Counted from the stretch's first letter, positions 16,641-27,214 are shown. The stretch is 64,000 nucleotides of DNA from Streptomyces sp. DSM 15324 (GCF_001514285.1 NZ_KQ949032.1:186001-250000), one strand, 5' to 3'. Translations and numbers: made by a program. Notes: a model not told the origin generated them from the sequence alone.

Positions 16641-17087
16641 ATGCGCGAGTCCGTACAGGCAGTTCAGGCAGAAGTCATGATGAGCTTCCTCGTGTCCGAG
16701 GAGCTCTCGTTCCGCATCCCGGTGGAGCTGGGCTATGAGTCGCGCGATCCCTATGCCGTACGGCTCACCTTCCACCTTCCCGGTGACGCCCCGGTGACCT
16801 GGGCGTTCGGGCGTGAGTTGCTCATCGACGGGGTGGGCAGGCCGTGCGGGGAGGGGGACGTCCGGGTCTCGCCGGTGGACCCCGATGTGCTCGGCGAGGT
16901 CCTTATCCGGCTTCAGGTGGGCGGTGACCAGGCGTTGTTCCGGTCCTCGGCGGCGCCTCTGGTGGCTTTCCTGGACCGCACCGACAAGCTGGTCCCGCTG
17001 GGCCAGGAGGGGGCGCTCGCCGACTTCGACGCCCACCTCGACGAGGCGCTGGACCGGATCCTCGCGGAGGAGCGGAGCACCGGCTGA
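16641..17087 (+). CDS. ssgA: sporulation and cell-division activator SsgA
   Basis: A 148-residue SsgA-like protein, nearly superimposable on known SsgA: MSFLVSEELSFRIPVEL, DAPVTWAFGRELL, DQALFRSSAAPLVAFLDRT and DEALDRILAEE. SsgA positions SsgB, and through it FtsZ, at sporulation septa. ssgR, its activator, lies 100 bp upstream. The N-terminus reads MRESVQAVQAEVMM; relative to the form I remember from S. griseus it has three extra residues, explained by a repeated CAGGCA at 16656-16670. An internal ATG at 16680 gives the shorter MSFLV form. Confidence 0.93.
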   Translation: MRESVQAVQAEVMMSFLVSEELSFRIPVELGYESRDPYAVRLTFHLPGDAPVTWAFGRELLIDGVGRPCGEGDVRVSPVDPDVLGEVLIRLQVGGDQALFRSSAAPLVAFLDRTDKLVPLGQEGALADFDAHLDEALDRILAEERSTG

Positions 17088-17154
17088 CCTCCGACAGCCG
17101 GCGCAGGCGTAACGCTTCGCCAGGGGGGTGGGGCCACGCAGGAACGCTTCTTCT

Positions 17155-17184
17155 GGGGGCGGCCGCTTCCGGGCGCCCGCCCCC
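17155..17184. terminator. bidirectional terminator between ssgA and the YibE/F gene
   Basis: An 8-bp GC stem (GGGGGCGG paired with CCGCCCCC) and a 14-nt loop in the 100-bp gap between two convergent genes. Confidence 0.7.
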
Positions 17185-17188
17185 GACG

Positions 17189-18922
17189 TCAGTGCTTGCG
17201 CCGTCTCCCCCGGCCGCCGCGCGGCTGCCCGGGACCTGCTTCCGGCGCCCCTGCCGGGGCCATCTCCGGCACCGCCGCGGCCGCCGTACCCGCCTCCGGG
17301 CGGTCCGCGGCGACCACGAGAGCCGCGAGGGCCGTGGTGACCGGCACCGACGCCACCAGACCGATCGAGCCGACCAGCGTGCGCACGATCTCCTCGGCGA
17401 CCAGCTCGCTGTTGGCGACCGTGCCCACACTGCTCTGCGCGATCGAGAAGAGCAGCAGCAACGGCAGCGCGGCACCGGCGTAGGCGAGCACGAGCGTGTT
17501 CACCACGGACGCGATGTGGTCGCGGCCGATGCGGATGCCGGCCCGGTACAGCCCGCGCCAGCCCATCGCCGGGTTCGCCTCGTGCAGCTCCCAGACCGCG
17601 GACGTCTGGGTGACCGTCACGTCGTCGAGCACACCGAGTGAGCCGATGATGATGCCGGCGAGCAGCAGACCGCTCATGTCGATCGACGGGTACAGACCGT
17701 GGATCAGGCCGGTGTTGTCGTCCGTGTTGCCGGTGAGCGCGGCCCAGTCGACGAACCAGGAGCCGAGGAAGCCGATCAGCATCAGCGAGATGAGGGTGCC
17801 GAGCACGGCGACGGACGTACGGGCCGACAGCCCGTGGCACAGATACAGGGCGATCAACATGATGGCGCTGGACCCCACCACGGCCACCAGCAGCGGGTTC
17901 GAGCCCTGGAGGATCGCGGGCAGGATGAAGAAGTTCAGGATCAAGAAGCTCGCGGCGAGCGCCACCAGGGCCATGACACCGCGCAGCCGCCCGACGACCA
18001 CCACGGCGACCGCGAAGATCACGGCCAGCACCGTCATCGGGATCCGGCGGTTCACATCGGTGACCGAGTACTGCAGGTCCTTGGGTGCCGAGGGCTCGTA
18101 GGCGACCACGACCTGCTCGCCCTGCTCCAACTGCCGTGACTGGTCAGGCTGGACGATCTCGGTGAAGGTCCGGCCCTTGTCGTCGCCGGTGTCCACGCGG
18201 ATCGTGGCCTTCTTGCAGGTGGCGCCCCCCTTCTGCTCGGTGGACGAGCCGTCGGCGGGGGAAGCGCCGCCGATCGGGGTGCCACCGGAGGCGTTCACCG
18301 ACTGGCAGCTCACCTTGACGACCTTGGTCACCGTGGCGTGCTGCGTCTGCCGGTCGAAGCCGACGCCGGTCCGCTCATGCGCCGGGGCACCGCCCGGCCA
18401 CAGCACCACCAGCCCGACCAGCACCGCCGCGGCGAAGGGGATCAGGATGGCTCCGATGACCTTGCGTAGATGCTGGGAGACCGGTGCGGCCGGACCGTGG
18501 CTGTGGCTGTGCCCATGCCCATGCCCGTGTCCGCCTCCGGAACCGCTGCTCTGTCCTCCGGTGTGACCGTCCTCGGAGCCGTGCCGGTGGCCTCCGCCTG
18601 CTCCGGGTCCGGAGGGCTGGGGCCCATGGTGATCGGGCCCATGATGATCGGGCCCATGATGAGCGGGCCCGTGGTGCCCAGGCCCGGGGCGGGGGCCCGG
18701 ACGATGCCCGTAGCCGGGCCCGACCTCGTGGCCGCGGTCGAACCCACCACCGAAGCTGAAGTCGCGTTCGTCCTGGCGCCCCTGTGCGGCCGGTCCGCCC
18801 TGCGGGGCGTTGACCGGTCTGGGGCCTGGGCCGCCATCAGGTCGGGGACCAGGTCCGCCACCGGCGCCGGGCCTGCGGGGCGGCTCTCCGGGCGGGTACG
18901 GGGGCTGGTGTGTCGTGGTCAC
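17189..18922 (-). CDS. YibE/F-family membrane protein with a histidine-rich N-terminus
   Basis: About 577 residues. The N-terminal 140 residues are Pro/Gly/His-rich, with repeats of HHGP and a run GHGHGHGHSHSHG, and are probably cytosolic. One membrane helix follows (about 160-180), then an extracytoplasmic domain of about 120 residues, then seven to eight helices with the YibE/F signature (GSLGVLDDVTVTQ, RDHIASVVNTLVLAYAGAALP). The family is thought to be transport-related but has no proven substrate; the His cluster suggests metal binding, which is inference. Start is GTG 18922, without a clear ribosome site. It is divergent from the thiC riboswitch. Confidence 0.85.
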   Translation of the reverse strand: MTTTHQPPYPPGEPPRRPGAGGGPGPRPDGGPGPRPVNAPQGGPAAQGRQDERDFSFGGGFDRGHEVGPGYGHRPGPRPGPGHHGPAHHGPDHHGPDHHGPQPSGPGAGGGHRHGSEDGHTGGQSSGSGGGHGHGHGHSHSHGPAAPVSQHLRKVIGAILIPFAAAVLVGLVVLWPGGAPAHERTGVGFDRQTQHATVTKVVKVSCQSVNASGGTPIGGASPADGSSTEQKGGATCKKATIRVDTGDDKGRTFTEIVQPDQSRQLEQGEQVVVAYEPSAPKDLQYSVTDVNRRIPMTVLAVIFAVAVVVVGRLRGVMALVALAASFLILNFFILPAILQGSNPLLVAVVGSSAIMLIALYLCHGLSARTSVAVLGTLISLMLIGFLGSWFVDWAALTGNTDDNTGLIHGLYPSIDMSGLLLAGIIIGSLGVLDDVTVTQTSAVWELHEANPAMGWRGLYRAGIRIGRDHIASVVNTLVLAYAGAALPLLLLFSIAQSSVGTVANSELVAEEIVRTLVGSIGLVASVPVTTALAALVVAADRPEAGTAAAAVPEMAPAGAPEAGPGQPRGGRGRRRKH

Positions 18923-19055
18923 CGCCAGATCATCGCAAGAACGGCAGAGGCCCACTGTTCACCGCGCCACACCTACCGCTAGCGTGGAGCCACTTTTGCA
19001 CACGCGGGAGCTCGGAGCACCGGGCTGAGAGGGCGCTGACCTCCGTCTTCGCGAT

Positions 19056-19069
19056 GTTTCACGTGGAAC
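19056..19069. other. parS-like site inside the TPP riboswitch, one mismatch
   Basis: GTTTCACGTGGAAC, one change from the consensus. It is one copy of a near-repeat: GATGTTTCACGTGGAACGTC at 19053-19072 resembles 19085-19104 at 18 of 20 positions. Confidence 0.72.
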
Positions 19070-19087
19070 GTCACGACAGCGAGTGAT

Positions 19088-19101
19088 GTTTCACATGAAA
19101 C
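19088..19101. other. parS-like site inside the TPP riboswitch, one mismatch
   Basis: GTTTCACATGAAAC, one change from the consensus at the centre. It lies 32 bp from the first copy, about three helical turns, so two ParB dimers could bind the same DNA face. Confidence 0.7.
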
Positions 19102-19174
19102 GTCGGCAGACGGTAGCCGCTGCGTCGACCGCCGAACCTGTTACCGGGTAATGCCGGCGTAGGGAGTAGGTCTC

Positions 19175-21001
<1,827 letters not shown>

Positions 21002-21019
21002 CGTTCGTCTGCTCACTGT

Positions 21020-21060
21020 GCTGCTCTGGGGGAGCCGCAGACGGATTTCCCCAGAGCAGC
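21020..21060. terminator. terminator after thiC
   Basis: A perfect 12-bp stem (GCTGCTCTGGGG with its complement) and a 17-nt loop, beginning 18 bp after the thiC stop. Confidence 0.85.
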
Positions 21061-21177
21061 GTCTCGGCACAGGGGTTTCCCACATCCGGCGGACCCGGCA
21101 CGCTCTCTGTACCGAGGCGGACCGTCATGCCGCGATGGCAGGGCAGGACGACCAGGGCGTGGGTGAGGGGAAAAAGG

Positions 21178-22173
21178 GTGGATGTGGAGTTTGTGCCGGT
21201 CAGAGGCGCGCTGCGCTCACTGGGCTGGGATGGCGACATGCTGTTGGACCTTGCCGGAGGTGGCAGGCGCTGGAGCCTTGACGGCACTGAACATCCGACC
21301 TCAGTGGACTTCGGTCGGCCATTCGATCAGGCGGTGAGCTCTCCCTCCGGGCGGTACGCGGTCGTTTACGGAGAACGGGACACCACGGCGCTCGTCCTGG
21401 ACGGCGCCAGCGGGCTACGCGAGATGGGACGAAGCTCCTATCACGCTGCTGATTTCGATTACCCGGTGGCGCTCGGCAGGCTCCCGGACGGTCGGGAGAT
21501 CCTGGTCCATTGCCCGGATGAGTACAACGTGCTGCAGATCGACGACCTCGTATCGGGGGCGCGGCTCACCACTGGCGACCGCACGCCGACGGACGTGTTC
21601 CACTCGCGTCTGTCGGTAAGTCCGGATGGCCGGCACCTTCTGATGGCAGGCTGGTTCTGGAGCCCGTTCGGCATCGCTCGTGTCTACGATCTCGCGGAGG
21701 CGCTCGCCGACTCGGCGACGCTCGATGGCGACGGAGTCCTGCCGATGTCCCCCGGATCCGATGCCGAAGTCGCGTCCGCCTGCTGGTTGGACGGTGATCG
21801 TCTCGCCGTTGCGACGACTGATGAGGTCTTCGACGACGAAGAGGCACCCAACCTGGGGCCGAGACAGCTCGGCGTGTGGTCGGTCTCCGGACGGCAATGG
21901 CTGGCTCGGAGTTCCGTCAACTACCCCATCGGAACACTTCTCCCTCGCAATGCTCAGGTCATCTCGTTGTACGAGCATCCCCGGTTGATCGACACCGAGA
22001 CCGGAGCTGTTGTCGCGGAGTGGCCCGGAGTGAAGGTCGCGCCGAAGGACGGAAGCTTCGGCGTCACGCATATCCCCACACCCTGGGCAGCGCTCGACGC
22101 AACCGGCACCCGCCTGGCTGTCGCACAGGACGGCGGTATCGCATTGATCGAGCTGCCGCCCCCGAGACCCTGA
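21178..22173 (+). CDS. WD40-like beta-propeller protein, unknown role, on inserted DNA
   Basis: A 331-residue cytosolic protein. It has repeated propeller-like elements such as SSPSGRYAVVYG, VSPDGRHLLMAG, GDRLAVATTDE and DATGTRLAVAQDGG, each resembling the strand pattern of WD40 or similar blades. No catalytic motif or signal peptide is seen. The GTG at 21178 follows GAGGGGAAAAA. Base composition is visibly less GC-rich than its neighbours. It lies between the current thiC end and a second, displaced thiC 3' end, so it was probably acquired. The function is unknown. Confidence 0.75.
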   Translation: MDVEFVPVRGALRSLGWDGDMLLDLAGGGRRWSLDGTEHPTSVDFGRPFDQAVSSPSGRYAVVYGERDTTALVLDGASGLREMGRSSYHAADFDYPVALGRLPDGREILVHCPDEYNVLQIDDLVSGARLTTGDRTPTDVFHSRLSVSPDGRHLLMAGWFWSPFGIARVYDLAEALADSATLDGDGVLPMSPGSDAEVASACWLDGDRLAVATTDEVFDDEEAPNLGPRQLGVWSVSGRQWLARSSVNYPIGTLLPRNAQVISLYEHPRLIDTETGAVVAEWPGVKVAPKDGSFGVTHIPTPWAALDATGTRLAVAQDGGIALIELPPPRP

Positions 22174-22194
22174 TTCCGGCCGCTAGTCGTCCTT

Positions 22195-22204
22195 GATGAA
22201 GATC
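22195..22204. repeat. right copy of the 10-bp direct repeat
   Basis: GATGAAGATC again, 1341 bp from the left copy. It overlaps the first codons of the displaced thiC tail. Confidence 0.5.
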
Positions 22205-22324
22205 TCCCAGGACATCCGCCGTACGCACGGGGGAAGCCCGCAGGAGGCCGAGGAGGGCATGACTCAGAAGTCGCAGGAGTTCGCGGCCGGCGGGAACCGG
22301 GTGTATCTGCCGATCGCGGACTGA
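22196..22324 (+). pseudogene. displaced 3' end of thiC
   Basis: A 42-codon open piece reading MKISQDIRRTHGG, then EEGMTQKSQEF, then AAGGNRVYLPIAD and stop. It aligns with the last part of ThiC, which ends FAASGNRVYLPLAD, and its KISQDIRR start matches the usual Streptomyces ThiC better than the present gene does. It begins directly after the CSMCGPKFC cluster would have been, so it cannot work alone. It is most simply the original 3' end, cut off when the 1.3 kb segment entered. Confidence 0.82.
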
Positions 22325-22340
22325 GTCCCGCGCGGCGGGC

Positions 22341-22376
22341 GGAGCCGGAGGGGCGTGCCCTCGGCCTTCCGGCTCC
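22341..22376. terminator. terminator between the thiC remnant and the VOC gene
   Basis: GGAGCCGGAGGG pairs with CCTTCCGGCTCC through a 12-bp stem with one G-T wobble. It probably was the original thiC terminator and also serves the convergent VOC gene. Confidence 0.65.
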
Positions 22377-22408
22377 CCCGTCCGGCTGCCCGGGGCAGTG
22401 GCCCTTCG

Positions 22409-22822
22409 TCAGGACGGGGCGTCCTGGGGGTACCAGCGGAGTTCCACGGTGTTGCCGTCCGGATCCGCGATGTACACCGAGGTGGCGACGCCGCGTGCGC
22501 CGAAGCGTTGTGCGGGGCCTTCGAGGACCGTGAGGGTTCCGGCCGCGATGAACTCCTCCCAGTCCACGGGGTCGACGGCGAGACAGATGTGGTCGACGTT
22601 CGACTCCCCGCGCGGGTGTTCCAGCAGGTCGACGATCGTCTCGGGGGTGATACGCACCGACGGGAAGGGGATCTCGCCGGCCCGCCACTCGGCCACGCGG
22701 ACCGGTTCCAGGCCGAGGAGCCCGGTGTAGAAGTCCAGGGACCGCTCGACATCGGCGACATTGAGGACCAGGTGGTCGAAGCCCCTCACACGCAGGGCGG
22801 GAGGCGGAGTCGTGGGAGGCAT
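22409..22822 (-). CDS. VOC-superfamily (glyoxalase/dioxygenase-like) protein
   Basis: A 137-residue protein with one paired VOC motif. The first half has DHLVLNVADVERSLDFYTGLLG, with the His as metal-ligand candidate. The second half has SNVDHICLAVDPVDWEEF and ADPDGNTVELRWY, with a His and the terminal Glu. VOC proteins include glyoxalases, ring-cleaving dioxygenases and resistance proteins; the substrate is not predictable. Start at ATG 22822 with AAGGAA upstream. It is divergent from the TerD-vWA gene. Confidence 0.82.
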   Translation of the reverse strand: MPPTTPPPALRVRGFDHLVLNVADVERSLDFYTGLLGLEPVRVAEWRAGEIPFPSVRITPETIVDLLEHPRGESNVDHICLAVDPVDWEEFIAAGTLTVLEGPAQRFGARGVATSVYIADPDGNTVELRWYPQDAPS

Positions 22823-22952
22823 GAGGCTTCCTTGGGGTCGGGTGACCGGGTGGCGTCGTCCCTTCTCACGATCCGCCGGTGGGGAGCCGCCATCAAGACC
22901 GGGGCTGTGGACGGACGTCCTCCGGTGGCGGCCCAGGTGCTTGACTGAGCCC

Positions 22953-24353
22953 ATGAACGCGCGATCCATGAGCAAGGGCGCGAACGTGCCGGTCGACTCC
23001 TCCGCCGTCCGGGCGGAACTCAGCTGGTCCGAGGGGGCCGGAGGACCGGACATCGACGCCTCCGCACTGCTGCTGACCAGCGCCGGACGGGTGCGGGACG
23101 ACGGGGACTTCGTCTTCTACAACCAGCCGCGCCATGCCTCCGGAGCCGTCACCCACCTCGGCAAACAGCGGGCCGACGGGGTTCTGACCGACACGGTCCA
23201 GGTGGACCTCGGCGCGTTGGAGAGCGCCGTCACGCGGGTGGTGCTGGGGGCGTCGGCCGACGGCGGCACCTTCGGGCAGGTGGCCGGGCTCACGCTCCGG
23301 CTGCTCGGCCCGGACGGGCGGTCCGAGCTGGCGCGCTTCGAGATGCGGGCCGAGACGGAGACCGCGTTCCTCTGCGGCGAGCTGTATCTGCGCGAGGGAC
23401 GCTGGAAGTTCCGCGCCATCGGCCAGGGATACGCCTCCGGACTCGCCGGCCTGGCCACCGACTTCGGCATCACGGTCGACGAGGAGCCCCCGCCGGCCGG
23501 GACCCCCGCACCGGCTCCGGCCCAGCCCGCGCCGCCGACGTCCGCCCAGCCCCCCTCCGCCTCGGCCGTCCCGGCTGTCACGCCGCACCTGACCAAGGGC
23601 GAGGAACAGCTCCCCGTCGACATGCGCAAGCGGCTCTCCCTCCGAAAGGAGCAGGTCGCCGTCAGCCTGACCAAGCGGGGCGCCGCCGGTGTCCGGGCGC
23701 GGATCCTGCTGGTGCTGGACGCCTCCGGATCCATGGCGTTCCTGTACTCGCGCGGGGTCGTGGCGGACGTCGTGGAGCGCATGGCCGCGGTGGCGGCGCA
23801 GCTCGACGACGACGGTGAGATGCAGGCCTGGACGTTCGCCAGCAATCCCGCCCGGCTCCCCGATCTCCGGCTCGCCGAACTCCCCGAGTGGCTGCGGCTG
23901 CATGTCCGGGTGGGCGAGATCAGTCTGTTCCGCCGCGGCAGGAAACCCCGCAAGGGGCTGGAGCCCGGTCAGGTGGACATGCGGACGGTCGGCATCCAGA
24001 ACGAGGAGCAGAAGGCGATCGCCGAGGTCAGGGCGTATGTGCGGGAGAATCCCACGCCCCTGCCCACGCTGGTGTTGTTCTTCTCGGACGGAGGGGTCTA
24101 CCGCGACGCGGCGATCGAGCAGGAGCTGCGCGCGGCGGTCGAGGAGCCGGTCTTCTGGCAGTTCGTGGGGCTCGGCCGGTCCAACTACGGCGTCCTGGAG
24201 CGGTTCGACACCCTCCCCGGCCGGCGCGTCGACAACGTCGGCTTCTTCGCCGTGGACGACATCAGCGCCGTACCGGATCAGGAACTCTACGACCGGCTGC
24301 TGTCGGAGTTCCCGTCCTGGATCACGGAGGCCGGACGCGCCGGCATCCTCTGA
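22953..24353 (+). CDS. TerD-domain and von Willebrand A fusion protein
   Basis: About 466 residues. A TerD domain covers about 1-175 (MSKGANVPVD, DGDFVFYNQP, LYLREGRWKFRAIGQGY) and a Pro/Ala linker about 180-212. A vWA domain runs from about 245 to the end, with the metal site VLDASGSM near residue 252 and FSDGGVYRD later. TerD and vWA proteins belong to tellurite-type stress systems thought to act with Ca2+ at the membrane. The start may be ATG 22953 or ATG 22968. It stands alone, without terB/C genes nearby. Confidence 0.85.
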   Translation: MNARSMSKGANVPVDSSAVRAELSWSEGAGGPDIDASALLLTSAGRVRDDGDFVFYNQPRHASGAVTHLGKQRADGVLTDTVQVDLGALESAVTRVVLGASADGGTFGQVAGLTLRLLGPDGRSELARFEMRAETETAFLCGELYLREGRWKFRAIGQGYASGLAGLATDFGITVDEEPPPAGTPAPAPAQPAPPTSAQPPSASAVPAVTPHLTKGEEQLPVDMRKRLSLRKEQVAVSLTKRGAAGVRARILLVLDASGSMAFLYSRGVVADVVERMAAVAAQLDDDGEMQAWTFASNPARLPDLRLAELPEWLRLHVRVGEISLFRRGRKPRKGLEPGQVDMRTVGIQNEEQKAIAEVRAYVRENPTPLPTLVLFFSDGGVYRDAAIEQELRAAVEEPVFWQFVGLGRSNYGVLERFDTLPGRRVDNVGFFAVDDISAVPDQELYDRLLSEFPSWITEAGRAGIL

Positions 24354-24438
24354 GCGGCCGTAGGACCGTGAGCGGCCGTATGACCCCCGCCACCACGGCA
24401 CCCTCCCCGCACCACGCCCCCGGACCACCCCAGCGATG

Positions 24439-24479
24439 GGCTTGCGCTCCCCGACCCCAGGTATGCGGGGGCGCAAGCC
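24439..24479. terminator. bidirectional terminator
   Basis: GGCTTGCGC at 24439-24447 pairs with GCGCAAGCC at 24471-24479, extended inward by C and G runs. It sits in the gap between the convergent TerD-vWA gene and the next membrane-protein gene. Confidence 0.8.
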
Positions 24480-24498
24480 GACTGGCCATGCCGGCTGG

Positions 24499-25371
24499 CT
24501 ATTCCGGCTGGTGCTCCGGGCCGCCGAAGTCCGGGCTCGTGTAGTCCGGGCTGGTGAAGCTCGGGCGCGGGCCCGCCGCGGGGCCGTCGTCGGGGCTGGT
24601 GAAGCCCGGACGGTCGTACCCGATCTTCGGCAGCCGGCCGGTGGGCGCGGGCGGGGCCGGGTCGGGGGACAGGAGCGTCGTGCTCGGGCCGGCGAGGGCC
24701 TCCCGCAGGAACGGCAGGATGCCCCGCTCCAGCAGGGCCTCCCGCCAGGCGTCCTTCGCCCGCTCGACCTCGTCGTTCAGTTCGCCGTACGGTCCCGCCT
24801 CCAGGGAGGGACGGTTGCGCAGGGCGGTGAGCAGCAGCCCCACGGTGGCGACCAGGATCGCCAGGGCGGCGATCGCCCCGAACGTCCATCCGACGTTGAG
24901 CATGGCGTGGGCGGCCGTCCGGTCGGGGTCCATCGCCCGCAGGAGATAGCCGACCAGCAGGAAGATCAACGCGGCGGTGCCGGCGAGGACCGGGGTGAGC
25001 ACGGCGGCGACGGCCACGGCGCCCGCTCCGGCGGCCTCGGCGGCCTGCGCCGCGTCGCCCACAGTGGTCGCAAGCCCCACCGCGCCCGCGCCCGGCTCCT
25101 CCGAACCGGACTCACGCGGGGACGAAGGGGTGGACGGCGCCGGGTGACGCAGTTCCTCGCGGACCTTTATGTAGTGCTGGTACTCGGTCGCCGCGGCCGC
25201 CGTGATGAGCGCGGAGGCGTTGAGCGCCATGGTGCGCAGTTGTTCGGGATTGAGCCGCCGTCCGACAGCGGCCGGTTCCAGGTGATGTGGTGCGGAGCGC
25301 AGCGCCTCGTCGAGGACCCGCTCGTACTCCTGGCGGTCCTCACTGTGCAGGTGCTGCGGAACGCTGTTCAT
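24499..25371 (-). CDS. two-helix membrane protein, function unknown
   Basis: A 290-residue protein. A soluble helical N-terminal part (1-85) contains RTMALNASALITAAAATEYQ. Then comes an Ala-rich segment and two membrane helices (about 120-143 and 155-178). A helical region and a Pro/Ser-rich tail with repeated FTSPD elements complete it. I do not recognise a characterised family. The ATG at 25371 follows GGGGG; an ATG two codons earlier is possible. The 220-bp gap upstream, to the metallophosphatase stop at 25592, holds no gene. Confidence 0.72.
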   Translation of the reverse strand: MNSVPQHLHSEDRQEYERVLDEALRSAPHHLEPAAVGRRLNPEQLRTMALNASALITAAAATEYQHYIKVREELRHPAPSTPSSPRESGSEEPGAGAVGLATTVGDAAQAAEAAGAGAVAVAAVLTPVLAGTAALIFLLVGYLLRAMDPDRTAAHAMLNVGWTFGAIAALAILVATVGLLLTALRNRPSLEAGPYGELNDEVERAKDAWREALLERGILPFLREALAGPSTTLLSPDPAPPAPTGRLPKIGYDRPGFTSPDDGPAAGPRPSFTSPDYTSPDFGGPEHQPE

Positions 25372-25591
25372 GTGCATCCCCCGATGCTCCGTAGGGCTTG
25401 GGGCTCGCATGCCAACGAGCCGTCGGGCAGAAACGGAGGGGAGCCTGCTACGGATAAGCCGATGGTAGAGCGGCGACGGGTCGCCGTGACAGGGGGTTTG
25501 CCGAAATTGGCCGCCGACCTGCGCCGTTGCCGACCGCGCGCACAGGGGGCGCACTCGCCGAGCGCGCGCTCGGCCGTTCGCCCCCGAACGC

Positions 25592-26674
25592 TCAGTCGCC
25601 CAGCGGCAGTTGCTGGACCAGCAGTTTTCCGGCCATCGTCACGCCGCCGTCCATCGCGATGGCCAGTCCGTCGGCGTAGACGTGCGGTCCCTCGACGTGC
25701 GGGCCGTCGCCGTCCTCGTCCTCCTCGGAGCCGACTTCGCCCAGCAGATAAGGGATCGGGCTGTGTCCGTGAACGATCCGGGTACCGCCGTACGTATCGA
25801 GCAGGGAACGGACGGCGTCGGCTCCACCTTCGTCCCGGAAGGAGAAGCGCTTGGTGAACTTGCGGAAGAGGTCCCACACCTCGTCCGCGTCGTTGCGGGT
25901 GATCGTCTCGCGGACGGTGTCGTTGACGGCCTCGATCGAGTCGCCGTAGTCGAGGTAGGCGGTGGTGTCGGAGTGGACGAGGAGATGGCCGTCGACCTCC
26001 TCGACGGCGTCGAGCCGGGCCATCCACTGCAGGTGGTGGTCCTGCAGGCGGTCCATGTCGTTCTTCTGGCCGCCGTTGAGCAGCCAGGCGGCCTGGAAGG
26101 TGGCGGTGCCCGCGCCGGAGTTGACGGGGGTGTCGCCGAACCGCTTGGCGCCGAGCAGGAGCAGCTCGTGATTGCCCATGAGGGCCTTGCAGTAGCCGCC
26201 GGCGGCCGCGGCCTCGGCGGACAGCCGCATGACGAGGTCGATGACGCCGATGCCGTCCGGGCCGCGGTCGGTGAAGTCGCCGAGGAACCACAGCCGGGCG
26301 GTGCCCGCGCACCAGTTGCCGGCCGTGTCGATCAGGCCCTTCTCCCTGAGCGCGGCCAGCAGCTCGTCGAGGTAGCCGTGCACGTCGCCGACGACGAACA
26401 GGGGCCCCGGGCCGGCCGGGGGCTGGGGTGCGGGGGCGGGCGCCGGCTCCACGGGCAGCTGGAGGGTGTCTCCGCGCTTGATGACCGGCAGGTCGCGCTG
26501 GGTGGGCGTGTAGCCCTCGGGGTGCTCCACGGCGTCCTCCAAGGGCGGCGCGGCGTTGCCGGGATGTGTGTTCTGGTCGTACGGACCGGTCTCGTGCACA
26601 TATGCGGGCACCCGGAAGTCGCGCAACGTCGCCGTCCGCTCCGCCTCCGGTCCCTGACCGGCCCCCTGAGTCAT
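25592..26674 (-). CDS. calcineurin-like (PPP-type) metallophosphatase
   Basis: A 360-residue protein. After a Pro-rich N-terminal 90 residues, all phosphoesterase metal motifs are present in order: GDVHGYLDE, GDFTDRGPD, MGNHELLLL, an HSDT histidine and VHGHSPIPY. This is the PPP protein-phosphatase pattern GDxHG-GDxxDRG-GNHE-HGH. It may dephosphorylate Ser/Thr proteins or nucleotides such as Ap4A. GGAGGGG lies six bases before ATG 26674, fixing the start. The upstream region carries tandem repeats. Confidence 0.87.
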   Translation of the reverse strand: MTQGAGQGPEAERTATLRDFRVPAYVHETGPYDQNTHPGNAAPPLEDAVEHPEGYTPTQRDLPVIKRGDTLQLPVEPAPAPAPQPPAGPGPLFVVGDVHGYLDELLAALREKGLIDTAGNWCAGTARLWFLGDFTDRGPDGIGVIDLVMRLSAEAAAAGGYCKALMGNHELLLLGAKRFGDTPVNSGAGTATFQAAWLLNGGQKNDMDRLQDHHLQWMARLDAVEEVDGHLLVHSDTTAYLDYGDSIEAVNDTVRETITRNDADEVWDLFRKFTKRFSFRDEGGADAVRSLLDTYGGTRIVHGHSPIPYLLGEVGSEEDEDGDGPHVEGPHVYADGLAIAMDGGVTMAGKLLVQQLPLGD

Positions 26675-26970
26675 CAGACCCCTCCACCATCGCGCCGCAG
26701 CTGCACCCTGCGGGCTGCTTGGTCGAAGCCGCCCGCGGTGCCGTGCGCCCATCATAGGAATGCGGATCGAGCCGTGTGATGACCCAGGGGTGGTGAATCG
26801 GAGCAAGGGTCCAGTTCATCGCCGCTTTCGCCCCGATTGGGCCGGGCTTCTGCAGCCGGTACACACCCGGCGCACACCGCACTCATATGCGCCGGGTCCC
26901 GCCGCGGGGGCGCGGGACCGGTTTCCCGGGCGACCCCGGAGGGCCGGACGGCCCGCCCGCACGGACAGAA

Positions 26971-27146
26971 CCGCCTCAGCACCGCCTGCGCGCCGCCTCA
27001 GCACCGCCTGCGCGCCGCCTCAGCACCGCCTGCGCGCCGCCTCAGCACCGCCTGCGCGCCGCCTCAGCACCGCCTGCGCGCCGCCTCAGCACCGCCTGCG
27101 CGCCGCCTCAGCACCGCCTGCGCGCCGCCTCAGCACCGCCTCGGCG
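26971..27146. repeat. 22-bp tandem repeat array
   Basis: Eight copies of the core CCTCAGCACCG recur exactly every 22 bp (starting at 26974, 26996, 27018, 27040, 27062, 27084, 27106 and 27128), giving seven full units plus a partial last one. Copies look identical until the array ends. It lies between the metallophosphatase start and the LacI gene end. The period is not a multiple of three and no real gene covers it. Bases 26675-26970 show no gene either. Confidence 0.9.
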
Positions 27147-27214
27147 CGCCCGTCGCGGGGCCCACGCTCCCACACGCACGCCTAGGTCCCTGCGCGCCGA
27201 GCTCTCTCCGCTCG

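Larger units (their letters stand above)
19001..19170 (+). promoter_or_regulatory. TPP riboswitch (THI-box) controlling thiC
   Basis: The leader of thiC holds the conserved TPP aptamer elements in order: GGAGC, CTGAGA (19025-19030), ACCTG (19136-19140), then CCGGGTAATGCCGGCGTAGG and GGA. The final AGGGAG (19161-19166) overlaps the expected ribosome site nine bases before the thiC ATG. Thiamine pyrophosphate binding should therefore hide the ribosome site. The variable P3 region between CTGAGA and ACCTG is about 105 nt, far longer than a minimal arm, and contains two parS-like palindromes. Confidence 0.9.

Noticed and set aside
26971..27146. CRISPR array
   Set aside because: The 22-bp units follow each other without spacers and no cas genes are present.
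26971..27146. The tandem repeat as part of a protein-coding gene
   Set aside because: The repeat stays open in several frames only because of its composition, and no supported gene spans it.
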